This document shows positions 13,153 through 25,769 of a stretch of 64,000 nt of DNA, piece after piece. The translations under genes were made by a program, and so were the position numbers. The notes under the pieces are model-generated. The model searched no databases and was not told the origin of the DNA. It saw only the letters and a program-made list of their open reading frames with translations. Origin of the DNA: Lenzites betulinus (Eukaryota > Basidiomycota > Agaricomycetes > Polyporales > Polyporaceae); contig JABYQU010000019.1 of assembly GCA_022264855.1 (NCBI GenBank), positions 248,001 to 312,000 on the forward strand, read 5' to 3'. Numbering within the stretch: position 1 is the stretch's first letter; every line of letters begins with the position of its first letter.

Positions 13153-14942
13153 TCACCACTCATCCTCTGACGCCGAATCGTACCCACCCACTGCTGTCTG
13201 TCCGTTGCCATTCCCTCCGGATTGCGGTTGTATCAGATCGTTAGGGTCGACATCGTGGTCATCCCCCGGCGCTCCGGATGCTTGGGGGAAGTCATCAATG
13301 GGCGTCTCTTCCGAGAATCGATGTCGCAGTGCGCGCTGCTCGTCGATTGCCACGGAATTCGCCATTTCCTCCCACATGTATCCTATAAGCCTGTAAATTC
13401 CAAGTGAGTTATGTGTTCCTCACGCTCTCAAGCTGGAGACTCATACCTGCTCTCCCGCCCCGCACACCAGCTACGGAGATCAACGTCTTCGTAGATGATA
13501 CGATCATCCTCTCCCCGTAGCGGAGCCGTATCCTTCACGCCCAACGAGATTGAGTTCGCCAGAACCGTGTCGGTCATTGGAACCTGCATCAAAGTGTGGT
13601 ACATCTGCCGCACATCGACGAGATACACAGACGGCGCCGGAGGGGCAGGGGGAGATCGCGGACGCGGGCCACAATCCGTGCTGCTGCTCCCTCTGCGCGG
13701 GGAGCGCGATCTGGACCGGGACATCTTCATCGCATGGCCACGAACGTCATATTTGCTGTCAACGTGCACATCGCCCACCGGGGGCCCGCGAGCGTGCGGC
13801 GAGTACAGCAAGTCCTTGATCCCGACTCTCCACCGCGAGGCGTCGACGCCGAGGCTCCGCAGAGCACATCGGGCCGCCTTCGCGTCGTGCACGAGGAACA
13901 AGATGGGCGGCCTCGGCCCGTCGGACGGAGGCTCGAGCAATGCTTGCAGGCGGGTCGTGATCGTTGCTCTCGGCATGTTCTGCGTGATGTCCGGGAGGGA
14001 CTAATATGAATGATGCATCAGCTTCTGGTTCGTGATAGCAAGCAGCCGCGGTCCCCATTTACCAGCTTCTTCCGCCCCGGGTTTCCCAGGAAACGTTCCT
14101 CTTCGACGACATAGTGCGAAGTCGACACTGGGGTGAGATCAGAGGAGTCGGTCGGCGCGTTGAATTCGGTCCAGCCGACGTCCATGATCCTAGGGTCATC
14201 CTCTCGCTCAAAGAGCGACCGGTTGTCCGACCCCCAGGTATTGAACGCAAACGAATATATATAGATGTGGCGGAACCGGGGGGCCAGGTTCAGCGCGTAG
14301 TCGAGCGGTCTCTCTATGCTATGCTGCAGCAGTCGGTAGAAGACCCTAGCCGTACGGCGTGTCAATTATGCTAGTAGCAAGATCACATGATAGACCAAGA
14401 CAAACCTCTGATGCTCGAAGGAGGACCTTGCGATGCCGGCCTCGGAGAAGTCGTTGGGCCTGACCGTGTACTGGGTGTTCGCCTTGCTCCGGTCGCGCGG
14501 CGTCTCCCCTTTGGGAGTCTTCTTGTTGGATGCAAGCATCGCAAACTTCTTGGTCAAGTCCGCCTTCGTCGCAAACTGCACCGGGGAGAGCGACTCGTAT
14601 TCCGATGCCCGCCGGGGCAGATCATGCGGCTCCCCGAGACCTTGGCTTCTGAACCTCTCGCACGGGAGGAGCAGGTACGATGCCCCGCATGGCTTGATAC
14701 CTGGAGAAGTAGTCGTCGATCGTTAGTTATTTGCAGCGTCATAAAATCCTCGAGCACATACCGAGCACAAACTCAGCCTCTACGCCATCTCTGGTCATCA
14801 GCTTGGCCGTTAGCGCGTCATTAGAGTAGTCTCTAGAGAGTAATACTCAGTCAGTGACAATCGGCTACGATCCAACTACGAGTGTTCCCCACCGCAGGTG
14901 CGCACGGAAACCACCGATCTGGTAGTATTTCACAGGCAGCAT
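13153..14942 (-). CDS. Gfd2/QDE-2-interacting-like protein with a DEDDh exonuclease-type fold
   Basis: Resembles the fungal Gfd2/YDR514C and QIP group, whose C-terminal domain has the DEDDh 3'-5' exonuclease fold. Seen pieces in order: YYQIGGFRAHLR at the N-terminus, LTKKFAMLASNKKTPKGE, then IMDVGWTEFNAPTDSSD and TSHYVVEEERFLGN. These are followed by ILFLVHDAKAARCALRSLGV, VYLVDVRQMYHTLM, and an acidic tail ending GGYDSASEDEW with the stop at 13153. The positions where the acidic catalytic residues normally lie look substituted (FAFNTW before the IMDVGW strand, KAARCAL, and CAGRES instead of HNAGNDA), so activity is doubtful. The ATG at 14942 is the first clear in-frame start. An upstream exon near 15090-15150, ending at a donor gtacgtatg, is possible, so the N-terminus is uncertain. 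Confidence 0.7.
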
Positions 14943-15908
14943 GTGCCCCGCGTAGTATCGTACAGTGCTGGGAGAGAACAAGAGAAGGTGGGAAGCACGA
15001 AGCACACGTTGCGGGCACTTTACGTCCACGGCGATTTGCGCGCTACCCTGCAGCACGCGACGCGTCGCGGTCACGCCCCTGGTGCTGCAGCATACGTACC
15101 AAACGCCGTTGTACACGGTGCTGCAGGGCAGGCGGTAACTCGGGATGCTCACCCTGCAGCAACTGCCTGTGGGTTCGTGAATTCTGCCGCGGCCCTACCG
15201 TAGTGCCGCCGCGGGGACCGGAACGGAATCAGTAGAATTGGGGACCAACCAAGAACTACAGTGCGTAAGTACGGGGACATTGCAAGACAAATACATGCGA
15301 ACATTCGATAGTCCACGTCCGTTCGGATTCATCGTCCCGTGTGGTAGTACCGTGTAGGAAGCAGCGCCGCGCGGCTCTTCGTGCAGTGCAATGGAGCGTA
15401 TACGTACTAGAAGAACAGCGAGACAGGAGAGAGGGGACAAAAGATAGGGAGCGTACGGGGTGAAGAACATAAGAGCAAGAGCGCGATAACGAATTCCTCG
15501 AATCAGGGAGGCCGCAAGGATCACGTCGGGGCTACGTCTGGAGTCAAGTATATGCAGCGCGGCGAGGGGAATGTGATCACAGGGGCGTGGCGGTCATTAC
15601 GGTAACTTTACGCTGCGGCGGGACGCGAGACAGATAGAAGACGAGCGCTGCGGCAGGAATCCGTGGTAATACATGGGTACGTTTGCAAGAGGGAGTCGCA
15701 AGTGAGAGGGGAAGGTGAAGCAAAGGAGGGCATACAGAGATATTAGTTGCACAGATGTACCGGCTTCCGCGCGTCCGTGGGTCGACGGTTCGATTCTTCT
15801 ATATGCAAGACGCGGAGATTGTGCGTTGGTTTGGGAGCGAAAGCAGGGATGAGAGAGGGTGGCCGAGGTAGGGATGGTGGTGGCGCAGGATCACGGGCGC
15901 TCCGACAC
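14943..15908. other. Intergenic region with possible upstream exon
   Basis: Holds the promoter of the Gfd2/QIP-like gene and the 3' untranslated region of the YTH gene. A splice acceptor (cttgttctctcccag on the minus strand, near 14970) and a donor near 15098 suggest a 5' exon of the Gfd2/QIP-like gene around 15098-15165. No independent gene was recognised. Confidence 0.4.
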
Positions 15909-18741
15909 TCAGAAGCCTTGCATGCCGCCGAGGTTCATGAAGTTTTGTCCACCGACGGGCATCGGGCCCGGGCTAGGGTTGCGCATCACGCTCTGCATAG
16001 CGTGCGGGTTCGCGAAGGGGGTGCCCATGTTCATCTGCATCTGGAGCATCGGGTTCATGCCCATGCCCATACCCATGCCCATGTTCATGTTCATCTGCGG
16101 CAGGCCGCCCATCTGTTGTGCGGCATATGCCAGGGCGGCAGGGTTCGACATGGCAAAGGGGTGCTGGCCAGAGGTTGGCGACATTCCTTGCGACTGGTTA
16201 CCGGTGGTTTGAACACCTATGGGGGCCTGGGTGGGCGACGCGGCCACTTGGGTGAGCGCCTGTGCCTGCGCCTTTTGCATGGCTTGCAGCTACGGGAGTA
16301 TAAGCATCCCTGTCTTGAGATGTAACGAGCGCACTGACCTCGTAAAAGGCGAAGTCTTGTAGCAACGAGGTCCTGGCAGGGTGCGTGTGGAAGATGCGCA
16401 GCATTTCCTGGCCTGCGTCTGGAAGCAGCTCCTGCGTATCACGAGAGTTCGTGACAGGCTTGCGCTCTTGCGTGTTGCTGAAAGCCTATCAGCATCATAT
16501 CTACGTTCTCGTCGCGAAGACGACGCACTTGAGCCGGATGTGGCGAAGGCTGGCGTTGGGAATGTCGCGGACGAAAATCCAGCGGACCTTGAAGACGCCC
16601 TTCCACTTGTCCGATGCCCACACCGTTGAGCTCCGAGTGTAGTCAACCTGAGGAACAACCCGTCAGATCCTACTGTCCAATCCATCTGTGATCCACAAGA
16701 TACACACCGGAGTCAGCATCTCGGCCATGCCGCAGAAATGGCCGCTATAAAAAACCGCCTCGGTCAGCGAGAATTCACGATGTCAACTGCGTCCGCGCAG
16801 ACAAACCTTGCGTTGACGCTGAAGAAGAGGTAGATTGGGCCCCGTCCGGCAGTTTCCTTGAACGCCTTGTCCAGACGCTTGTTGCCAGGGTCGGTCGAGC
16901 TCCAAATCTCATATTTCAGAGACTTGTGCACGTCGTCTTCTGTGTAGGACTTGATGACGAAGAACCGCGCCTACCCCCAAAATTCAATCATCGATGATCG
17001 CCCTAGAGAGGAACACACTCACAAATCCAGGACGAGTGTCAAATTCGACCGGGTTGTAGCCCTTGGTTGCGATGAGCGTTGGCACGTCGATGGGAGACGC
17101 GATGTAGCTTTCGTTGCTTCCATTCGGACCACCTTGACCCTGGTTCTGCTTCGGGCCAGGCTGTCCACCAACATTGTTGCCAGGTGCTGCGGTGCCCATG
17201 CGTGGAGCTTGTCCCTGGTTCAAGTACTGCGAGGGGATAGACGGGACGCTGGGGATACCCTGGCCGTTCCCATCTCCGGCAAGCTTACCCTGCTGGTACA
17301 GCTGCTGCAGGCTAGGGTTCGAGGCACGGCCAACCAGAAGACGCTCCTTGTTGTCCCACGGAGTACCTCCAGAAGCAGTGAACGCACGATCGCGATGGTG
17401 CGGCTGAGATTGCTGTTGCTGCTGCTGGTCGTCGCGGTTCAACGGTTGGCCTGCCTGTGAGAGACCATGTCCTATAGGAGGGACGTAGGCAGAGGCGCTC
17501 TGGACAGAGCCCTGGTTGTTGCGACTGTCAAGGTCCGTGACAAGTTGGAGCTTGCGCGAGGTGGGGCCTCCGCCATTGCCACTGCGAAGGCCCGGAGCTT
17601 GCACCGGAGGAGGATGGCTGGGGTTGAAACGAGGAGGATGAGCAGACTGTCCCTGCGGTACATTGCCGTACTGCTGGTTGATCTCAAGCTGGGAGAGAGC
17701 GCGCGAGACATCGTCGATAGCAGCGTTGTTGCCGCCGTTGTTTGCCGCATATCCACCAACGTTGCTGCCCATCTGCGCGCGCCATTCTCCGCCGGGGGTA
17801 CTCCAGGGCGAGGAACGGCCGATAGGGCTGCCGGGGTACTGGCCACCGGATTGCCCCGATGCCGCAAAGTACGAGTCTTCGTCCCGGACGCTGTCTTCGT
17901 CGTCGTATTCATCGGCGTTGGTGGGACTGGGGCTCTGAGCGCCGGAATAAGGTACCCCCTGGGCACCCTTGGCCCCCACCTGGAGGGTCCCTGCACGCTT
18001 GAGGCCCGACGCCAGGCGCCTTACCGAAGCGGTGGCTGTAGGATAGTTGAGGCTTTGATGTCTTCGCACCCCGCCAGCGCCGGTAGCACCGGGAGGGGGC
18101 GAAGGGACGTTGGGCAGACCGCCGCCGAAGTGAGGAGACAGCGGTGATGCAGACGCGGAAGAGTCGGCCATGCCGTGCCCGTGGTCGGAGACTGACATGC
18201 CAGGATGCTGATTCAGGGTGTCAGCAGTTGCAGCTGCAGCAGGACGGACTGCGGCACTACCTCATCCTCATTCCGGAGTCCGCGCATGGCATGCTCCCAT
18301 TCCTCCTCATCGCCATCGTGTCCAGCGATGGCGGTGAGGCTGTTCATGGTGCGGGGGGTGTGCGACCCAGGCTGGCGTCCTGCTTGGCCACCGAACGCTG
18401 GAGGGGCGATCAGAAGACGTGAATATTGTGGCCCGATCGAGTGGGCGCGAGGCTAAATGTGCGCAGAGAAACTTACCGCGATGGTATCTGGTCGGCAACG
18501 AGGCCTGTCTGTGAAGCGAGGACTTCTCGCCGACGGCGCCGATGCCACCGACCCAGTCTTGGTCCACGAGTTCGTCGTCATTCCAGGGCTGTTCGGCCTG
18601 TGGATCGTCGAGGTTGTCGAGCGCGATTTTGGAGGTAGGACGGGCGGTGCGCGACGAAGCGGAGATGGTGTGATGTCTGCGCACGCCGCCCGCGCTGTTT
18701 GCGGCGACGGGGGGAGGGGAGACGGGGTTTCCGGACGACAT
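15909..18741 (-). CDS. YTH-domain m6A RNA reader (YTHDF/Pho92 type)
   Basis: Cytoplasmic-type reader of N6-methyladenosine in mRNA. The start at 18741 ([19 protein letters not shown]) opens a long low-complexity N-terminus with two VRRH motifs, Gly/Asn/Gln/Pro-rich stretches and a poly-Gln run (about 17410). The YTH domain lies at about 16400-16980. It shows [72 protein letters not shown] and [20 protein letters not shown], then [17 protein letters not shown]. Trp residues in YEIW and VWASDKW correspond to the aromatic cage of the family. Domain order and the RHIRL...[10 protein letters not shown] stretch match YTHDF rather than YTHDC. The C-terminal tail is unusually Met-, Gly- and Asn-rich. 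It is divergent from the tRNA-lysidine-synthase-like gene. Confidence 0.92.
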
Positions 18742-19120
18742 GGCGGTACGGAAAGAGGAGGGTGGAGAAGAGTGAAGGAACGTGAACTTGAGTACGAAAA
18801 GCTGAATCCACTCATTCCCTCGTAGTCTCCGGCGTCCGCCGGCCGGCTCCTCGGCCGGGCCCCTCCCCGCCGTGTCCCCGCGGACTCGCTGGCCGCAGCC
18901 CGGCCGGCTCCGGCGATCAGCGCCCACACGTGAGCGATCGACGCGACGCGCGCGCCTACCTGCGCGTCGAGGCGAGAGCCATCGAGAGCATCCTTGACCG
19001 CTTCTCCCATCTCCGTCTGCTCGTCGTCGTCGTCGTCGTGCGCGCAAGACCCGTTCTGGCCAACTAAATGGCATGACAGCTCCAAGTCTAGACCTCTAAC
19101 GGGCACTCGTGTAACACGTC
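18742..19120. promoter_or_regulatory. Shared divergent promoter region of the YTH and TilS-like genes
   Basis: 379 bp between two divergent start codons. Contains a (TCG)6 run at 19021-19039 and a CT/GC-rich segment. An open frame continues upstream of the YTH start on the minus strand up to 19106, but no domain was recognised in it, and I treat it as 5' untranslated sequence or chance. Confidence 0.4.
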
Positions 19121-21012
19121 ATGCCTGCCTACATTCCTCCAATCACCCCCACCGAGTTTTTCCACCACCTCCAACGATGTATTCCTCCCACGGGCTGGCG
19201 GAACAGGATAGGTATGCGCCATCTCTAGCGACAACCTTAAGTCCTCACCCCCGTCAGTGGTCGCTAACTCGGGTGGCCCGGATTCGACCGCCTTGCTCTA
19301 CCTGTTGACGGCCGTGGTCGAACTGCGCAAGTCTTCGCATTGCTTCCCACGTGCAGTTGCCTCGGTCCATGTGAACCACAGCTTGCAGGATGCTGCTACT
19401 TTGATGGAAGAGACGGCCCTTCAAACAGCGAAACGCGCCAATGTCCCTCACGTCATCGAGTCCATACCCTGGGGGACTCTTCCTTACCCTCAGAGGCAAG
19501 AAGTGGACGAAAAGGTCGCGCGTGAGGCGCGGTACAGCAGGCTATTCCACGCAATGCGTACTTTCAAAGCGAACACTATCGCTTTTGCCCACCACGCGGA
19601 CGACCAAGTCGAGACTGCCATCATGCGTATGTCGCAAGGCAGTGGAATCAGGGGACTCGCCGGCATGCGTCCTGTCCGTCGCTGGGGGATGGGAAACAAG
19701 GAGAACGACTACTACGCGTTCGGTCTCCCCGGCATGCGGAGCTGGTTGATACGCCCTTTCCTACACGTCTCAAAGGTGAGCAGTCGCGTATGATGTTATA
19801 TCTCGCCTACATGAAGGACTAGACCCGATACGCAGGATAGAATTCTGGCGACATGCGAGCACTATCAGCTCAACTACGCGATAGACCCCACAAACTTCCA
19901 GCCGGACCTGACGTTTCGCAATGACGTTCGTCATGTTCTGTCAGGCAAAGTATGTATTTCGCGCACGGTATAGATCACGGTGGAACTAACCCCGCCACAG
20001 AGCTCTCCACCGCGGCAAAAGGCAGAATCAGCATCTCACTCGAAAGGCATAGACATAGAACCTTATGTCGAACAATTACGCGCCATGGTGTCTGAAACGC
20101 GCCCTGCAGACCAGTTGCGAGAAGCAGTCCGGCTGTATGGCATCCGTCTAGAAGAAGTCGACGCACAAGGTAGGTCCCCCTCGTCTCTCTACGCGCCGCC
20201 TGCTCATCTGAACCTCAGTCACGAACGCCCTGTCCCGCATACGCGTACGCTCGCCCCCGTCCACGCTCCTCCTCACCAGCCCCGCACTGCAAGAAATAAC
20301 GGACGACGAGGTCCGCGCCGCGCTCATCCGCCGCTGCCTGCGCTACATCAGCCACGGCCCCTGGGGCTCCGCGTGGTCCGAGGCCGGCGGCGACCGCACC
20401 ATCCTCCGCCGCATCGCGAGCCAGCTCTGGCCCGCCGATCCAGCGCCCCCCGCGCGAATGGCAGTCGACCCGCAGACGGGCGCGCGCGAAGACCCCCGGC
20501 GCACCTTCACGGCGGGCGCGGGCGTGATCGTGTACCCGGTCACGGTCAACGTGCAGCTGGGCACGATCGTGCACCGCGGGTCCATGCCGGGGCGTGCGGA
20601 GGAGGTGCCCGGGTGGATGTTCGCGCGGGCGCCGCCGCACGCAAAGGCGGTGAGCCTCAACGCGGATGCGTATGGGGTGCTGGACGTGACGGAGGAACTG
20701 CTCAAGGCGCGCGCGATGGGCAGGCCGACGTACACGGCGCTGTACGACTACCGGTTCGCGGTACACTTTGATGTCGCGTGGCCGGGGAAGTACATCGAGG
20801 ACGCGGTGTTCTCGAAGAAGGGGAGGGTCACCATTGTGCCCGACACGAAATGGGTACTGCCACAAGTGGTCGTGGGTGCGGGATCGGACGACTCTACGTG
20901 TGTCGGCAAATTCCTGTGGCAGCTACCTGAGTGGAAGGACAGTTGTCGGAGGCCGGTGCGCCATCAGTCGTGGGTCAGGATGGAGTTTGTACGGAAGCTA
21001 GACGCGATATAG
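19121..21012 (+). CDS. tRNA(Ile)-lysidine synthase-like PP-loop protein
   Basis: Member of the TilS/TtcA PP-loop ATPase family; TilS converts C34 of tRNA-Ile(CAU) to lysidine. The ATG at 19121 begins MPAYIPPITPTEFFHHLQRC. After a 45-nt intron (gtatgc...gtcag) comes the PP-loop VVANSGGPDSTALLYLL, then VASVHVNHSLQDAA, IAFAHHADDQVETAIMRM, GSGIRGLAGMRP and a DRILATCEHYQLNYAIDPTN segment, all typical of TilS order. The C-terminal third (20200-21012) has no motif I recognise, although in-frame coding looks good to the stop at 21012. A mitochondrial role on the organellar tRNA-Ile is inferred, since cytosolic eukaryotic decoding does not use lysidine. At least four introns. Confidence 0.85.
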
Positions 21013-21092
21013 TGCATTATACGTTACTACACTCTACGCCTGACATAAAATCATAATGAATAGGGGAAAGAGGCATCCTAGATACGACTAAT

Positions 21093-22673
21093 CTAATCGG
21101 TGAACTTAATGCTATGAGAAGCCATCTACACTGATAGTCAGGACCACGTCGCGAACGAAACGCAAGCTGAGACGCACCGTGATCTCCCCTCCACGGTAGC
21201 TGCCCCTCTTCTTCTTGTTCTTCTCCTTCCTAAACCCGGCACCACGCGTAACGATAAGATCGCGTGCAGCGCGTGCGCCGTAATCCGACGCGGAAGCACC
21301 CTGCCCCCGAAGAGTAAGGCCCACTATTACAACGACTTCGAAATACAGCACGCACCCTCGACTCGAACGAGTTGTCCTTCAGCCGCTCGTCGATGAACTT
21401 CACCTGGTCGACCTTCACCCTCTGGAACGGCGTGTTGCTCTTGCGCGGCGCTTTCTTCCCATTCTTCTCGTTCCCGCTCTGCAGCGCGTTGGGTTTGGCG
21501 GGCGCGCTCTCGGGCTCCTTGGTCTCCCGCACGCTTGCAGTAGCTACGGACGCGCCGCTCTCGTCTGTCCGCCGCTTCTTCGTGACCTTCACCTCTTCGG
21601 GCTCAGGCTGTGGTGTGGGCTCCTTCACAACTTTCGCCTTCGCCTTAGTTTCAGCCTTCTTTGGCTTACTCTTAGCGGGCGCGTCCGAGTCGTCCGAGTC
21701 CGAATCACTGTCAGAGTCCGACGAGTCTGAAGAGTCTGACGAAGACTCGGAGGAGCTTGAGCTCGACTCTGAGGAGGAAGACTCGGACGAGGATTCCTTC
21801 GCCTTCTTTTTGGGGGGCGCGGGTTTGACCTCTGCGACCGTCTTTTTGGGTGACGCAGGCTTCGCCTCTACGACCTTCTTCGCTTTACCTGGCACCTTGA
21901 CTTCGCTCTCGCTTGAGCTGCTTTCCGCAGACGAGGAGTCCGAGTCCGAGTCTTCACTCGCCAGGGTTTCGCTCGAGCGGGTGGGTGAAGGGGCCTTGGC
22001 CTTCGCGGGTGCAGGTTTCACGGGAACGGGCTTGGCGACTACAGGCGCGATTTTCTTTGCCTTGGGTTTAGGTTTCTTCGAGCTGGAGCTGGAGGACGAA
22101 GATGCTGTGTTGCCCGGCGCAGATCCTGTTAGGGTTCAGACACGCTATAGTGTATGCTGCGAAAACCTACAAGAGTCCGAGTCCGAGTCATCATCGTCAT
22201 CTGAGCTCGAGCTTGAGCTGGACTCTTCCGAGGACGCTGAGAGGGGTCGAGGGTCAACAAAATCCACCAAGGTTTCACAGTGGCAAGATTATACGGATGC
22301 ACATACAATCGTCCGAAGAGTCAGAGTCGGAACTGTCGCTACTTAGGAAGTTAAATATTGTCAGTACACATTGTTAATGTGAACTCACGATGTGTCCGCC
22401 TTCGCCTTCGCCTTAAGCTGCTTCCATTCTTTCACGATCACGTCCAACGGAGGGCCGACGGGTACCATCCCATCCTTCAGCACCACGACGCCCTTGACAG
22501 CCTTTTTGACCGCCTCCGCAGCCTTTGTATGTCCGTTGTTCACAAGGAACGTGTAAATGTGAGTGTAAGTGGCTGAGGTATGGGGTAAGTTCATAGGTCG
22601 GTGGCTGCATGCACTGGGAAGACTTACAGGCAAGAGTCCCGTCGACCGACGCTTTCTCTTGTTCATCCGCCAT
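21093..22673 (-). CDS. SRP40: SRP40/Nopp140-like nucleolar protein with LisH motif
   Basis: Nucleolar Ser/acidic-rich protein of the SRP40/NOLC1 family, a chaperone-like factor for snoRNP and rRNA biogenesis. The start at 22673 (MADEQEKASVDGTLA) leads, after an intron, into a LisH-like helix pair (HIYTFLVNNGHTKAAEAVKK). Then come long alternating blocks of Ser/Glu/Asp and Lys/Ala/Pro (about 21640-22230), and the conserved SRP40 C-terminal domain: NTPFQRVKVDQVKFIDERL, DNSFESRGASASDYGARAA, DLIVTRGAGFRKEKNKKKRG and SYRGGEIT. The last exon (21093-21125) is spliced with gtgcgt...tgtag and reads MASHSIKFTD, which matches the family terminus. Without this intron the frame would run into an unrelated tail. 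It is divergent from lumazine synthase. Confidence 0.9.
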
Positions 22674-22969
22674 TATAGAAGTATCGCCGATACACAAGCA
22701 AGTCCTACAGAGACAGCGCGAGAAGTAAACCAAGCGAAACGAGTGCGGGGGTCAAGGTCAGACAACTCTAAGCCAATCACGAGCGCAAGTCCTGAAATTT
22801 CTACAGCCACCGATCACAAACAAGCCCAAGCATCGTAGCTCACCGACAGATCTAGACGCCCGCGATCGAGAAGCGCGCCGAGTCGAGACCGCGTCCCCGA
22901 CGCGCTCGCGTAGATCATCTACATAACCCTCCACGACCACTGCGCAGCGCGACCACAACGACTACGACG

Positions 22970-23654
<685 letters not shown>

Positions 23655-24059
23655 GAAAGGAAGTGCTGGAAGCACGTCTTGATTTGTACGAACGTAGAAG
23701 TCATGAAGCTGCACAAAACATGTATAATACGGACATCATCACTTCCGCTAAACACTGCGTCTGCGAGCGCTTGTGTGACTATCCGCCCGAGACTGAGTGT
23801 ATGATCCAGGATCCTGGAATAGAATCAACGCACACATCTGTGTAATCTTCGCGGAGAAAGATTCATTAGTCGCTATAGTCTCGGCTTCCATAGAGAATGG
23901 GGGAACTCGACCTCGCGAGAGGGTTGGAATATCAGGAACAGCGTGCCACGTGACAAGCCCATTGAAGTCAGATAGAAACGGCAGGTTTAGGTTTACATCG
24001 AAGTTACGAAGCTCCTCTCGCAGCCACCTCGACTTGCAAGTCCCAAGCATCGAGGCAAG
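23655..24059. other. Intergenic region between RIB4 and GTR1
   Basis: 405 bp holding the RIB4 3' untranslated region and GTR1 promoter. No gene, repeat or clear motif seen. Confidence 0.5.
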
Positions 24060-25305
24060 ATGAAGAAAAAGGTAAGCGGGACCCCTGCGTAGCACTCGAT
24101 CATCAACCCATGCATCCCAGGTCTTGTTGATGGGTGCTTCGGGAAGCGGGAAGACTTCCATGCGTTCCCTGATCTTGTGGGTCCCCCTGCGTGACCGCCA
24201 CACCCCGCGTGCCACTCACACGCTCTCTCTGCCCAGTTCCAACAACCCCGCGTCGCTCACGTCGCGCCTCGGCGCGACGATCGACGTCGAGCAGAACCAT
24301 GTCCGCTTCCTCGGCGACCTCATCCTGAACCTGTGGGACTGCGGCGGGCAGGACGCGTTCATGGACTCGTACCTCTCCATCCAACAGGGCACGATCTTCC
24401 AGCATGTCGGGGTGATGATCTACGTGTTTGAGGTCGAGACGCGCAACATGGAGAAGGACCTGGACTACTACAAGGCGTGCCTCGCCGCGCTGAAACGGTA
24501 CAGCCCGAACGCAGCGGTGTTCCTGCTCGTCCATAAGATGGATCTCGCGCGCGGCCCGAAGGCAGCGACGTTGGCACGGAAGACGAAGGAGCTCAAGGAA
24601 GCGAGCGGGGATGCCGAAATCACCGTGTTCGGTACAAGCATATACGACGAATCACTCTACAATGTGAGCGCTCTCTTCGGGGGGACGTGCTCAATCTTTA
24701 GGCTGACTGTGAACGTGGTAACTAGGCCTGGTCTCGAATAGTGCATATCTTGATTCCTAACGCGTCCGTGCTGTCTCGACACCTTGCTAAGCTCGCTGCG
24801 GCATGCAGCGCCACAGAGGTGGTCCTATTCGAACGCACGACGTTTCTTGTCATCGCCACCTCCACGCCACTCCCTCCCCCCTCGATCGCGTCCGCCGCGG
24901 CTTCCACCTCATCATCTGCCAAGACCAATGGACAAACGTCTGTCGGGACAAGCAACGAAGACTTCGAGGCCGAGCCGGACCTGGACCCACACAAGATGGC
25001 GCCCACGAGGTACGAACGGACGTCTGAGCTCATCAAGGCGTTCAAGTACTCGTGCGCCCGAGTGCGTGAGGAGTTCCATGCGCTCGAGATGGAGCTCCCC
25101 GAGTTCACGGCTGTCCTCGACGAGCTCACGAGGAATACGTATGTGCTCATAGTGGTACATGATCCTACAATCGGTATGTCCTCAAGATTCTAGGAAATTC
25201 GCCGGGGAGCTGATCAGTCTGGTAGAAACTGCCGCCTTGAGGATGAATATTCGTCTAGCCCGGCAGAAGTTCGAGGAGCTGCAGGGCGACAGTCTCCTCT
25301 CGTGA
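24060..25305 (+). CDS. GTR1: Rag-type small GTPase Gtr1 (RagA/B), TORC1 regulator
   Basis: RagA/B-class GTPase acting on the vacuole membrane in amino-acid signalling to TORC1. A 12-nt coding piece of exon 1 (MKKK) is spliced to VLLMGASGSGKTSMRSLI, which is the P-loop. The next intron (gtgggt...cccag) restores FSNNPASLTSRLGATIDVE. Then come VRFLGDLILNLWDCGGQDAF (switch II, WDCGGQD), VGVMIYVFEVETRNMEKDLD, VFLLVHKMDLARGPK and VFGTSIYDESLYN. The C-terminal roadblock-like half includes HILIPNASVLSRHLAKLAAA and ELIKAFKYSCARV. A Ser/Ala/Thr-rich insert (about residues 210-250) is longer than in yeast. The last exon ends ARQKFEELQGDSLLS at 25305. Confidence 0.93.
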
Positions 25306-25769
25306 AACCCACCCGTATTCGATCGTCGCGTCTTGCTGTGTTTATACCTCATCTGACTGCTTTACCTTAGTATACATGTACATAGTCCCCTTTCTCCTTA
25401 GACGGATCGTTTTGCATTCCATGCTGCGTCCCCCGTATCCGTGATTTCAAAGCCTGATGTCTATTTCACGGCCACACCAGACCAGTTTCTGACTCCTCGT
25501 AACGTCGACGCACCAAGGTGCCTGAGTTATCCAAGTCGAGGTCAATATGTAGCACTAACGCCGCGCTCCCGATCCGATCGGAGCCGCCAGGATCCCCGGC
25601 TTCCAAATAACTCGCGGTATCGTAGTCCGAGAACCTCGCGCCTTTGCGCTTTGTGCCTTACCCCCACCACCTCCCCACCCGGTACTGGGCCTATCTCATC
25701 TCTTACGACGATCAAACCTACAAACCCAACCCCAATCCAGCCCCACGCGAATCAAAGGAAAGCAAGGAA
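25306..25769. other. Intergenic region between GTR1 and the histidine phosphatase gene
   Basis: 464 bp of 3' untranslated region and promoter sequence, C-rich near 25660-25760 as is common just upstream of start codons here. Nothing else recognised. Confidence 0.5.

Noticed and set aside
18453..19106. Open frame extending the YTH protein upstream
   Set aside because: Runs through the likely promoter; the [11 protein letters not shown] start fits the family better and no domain is gained.
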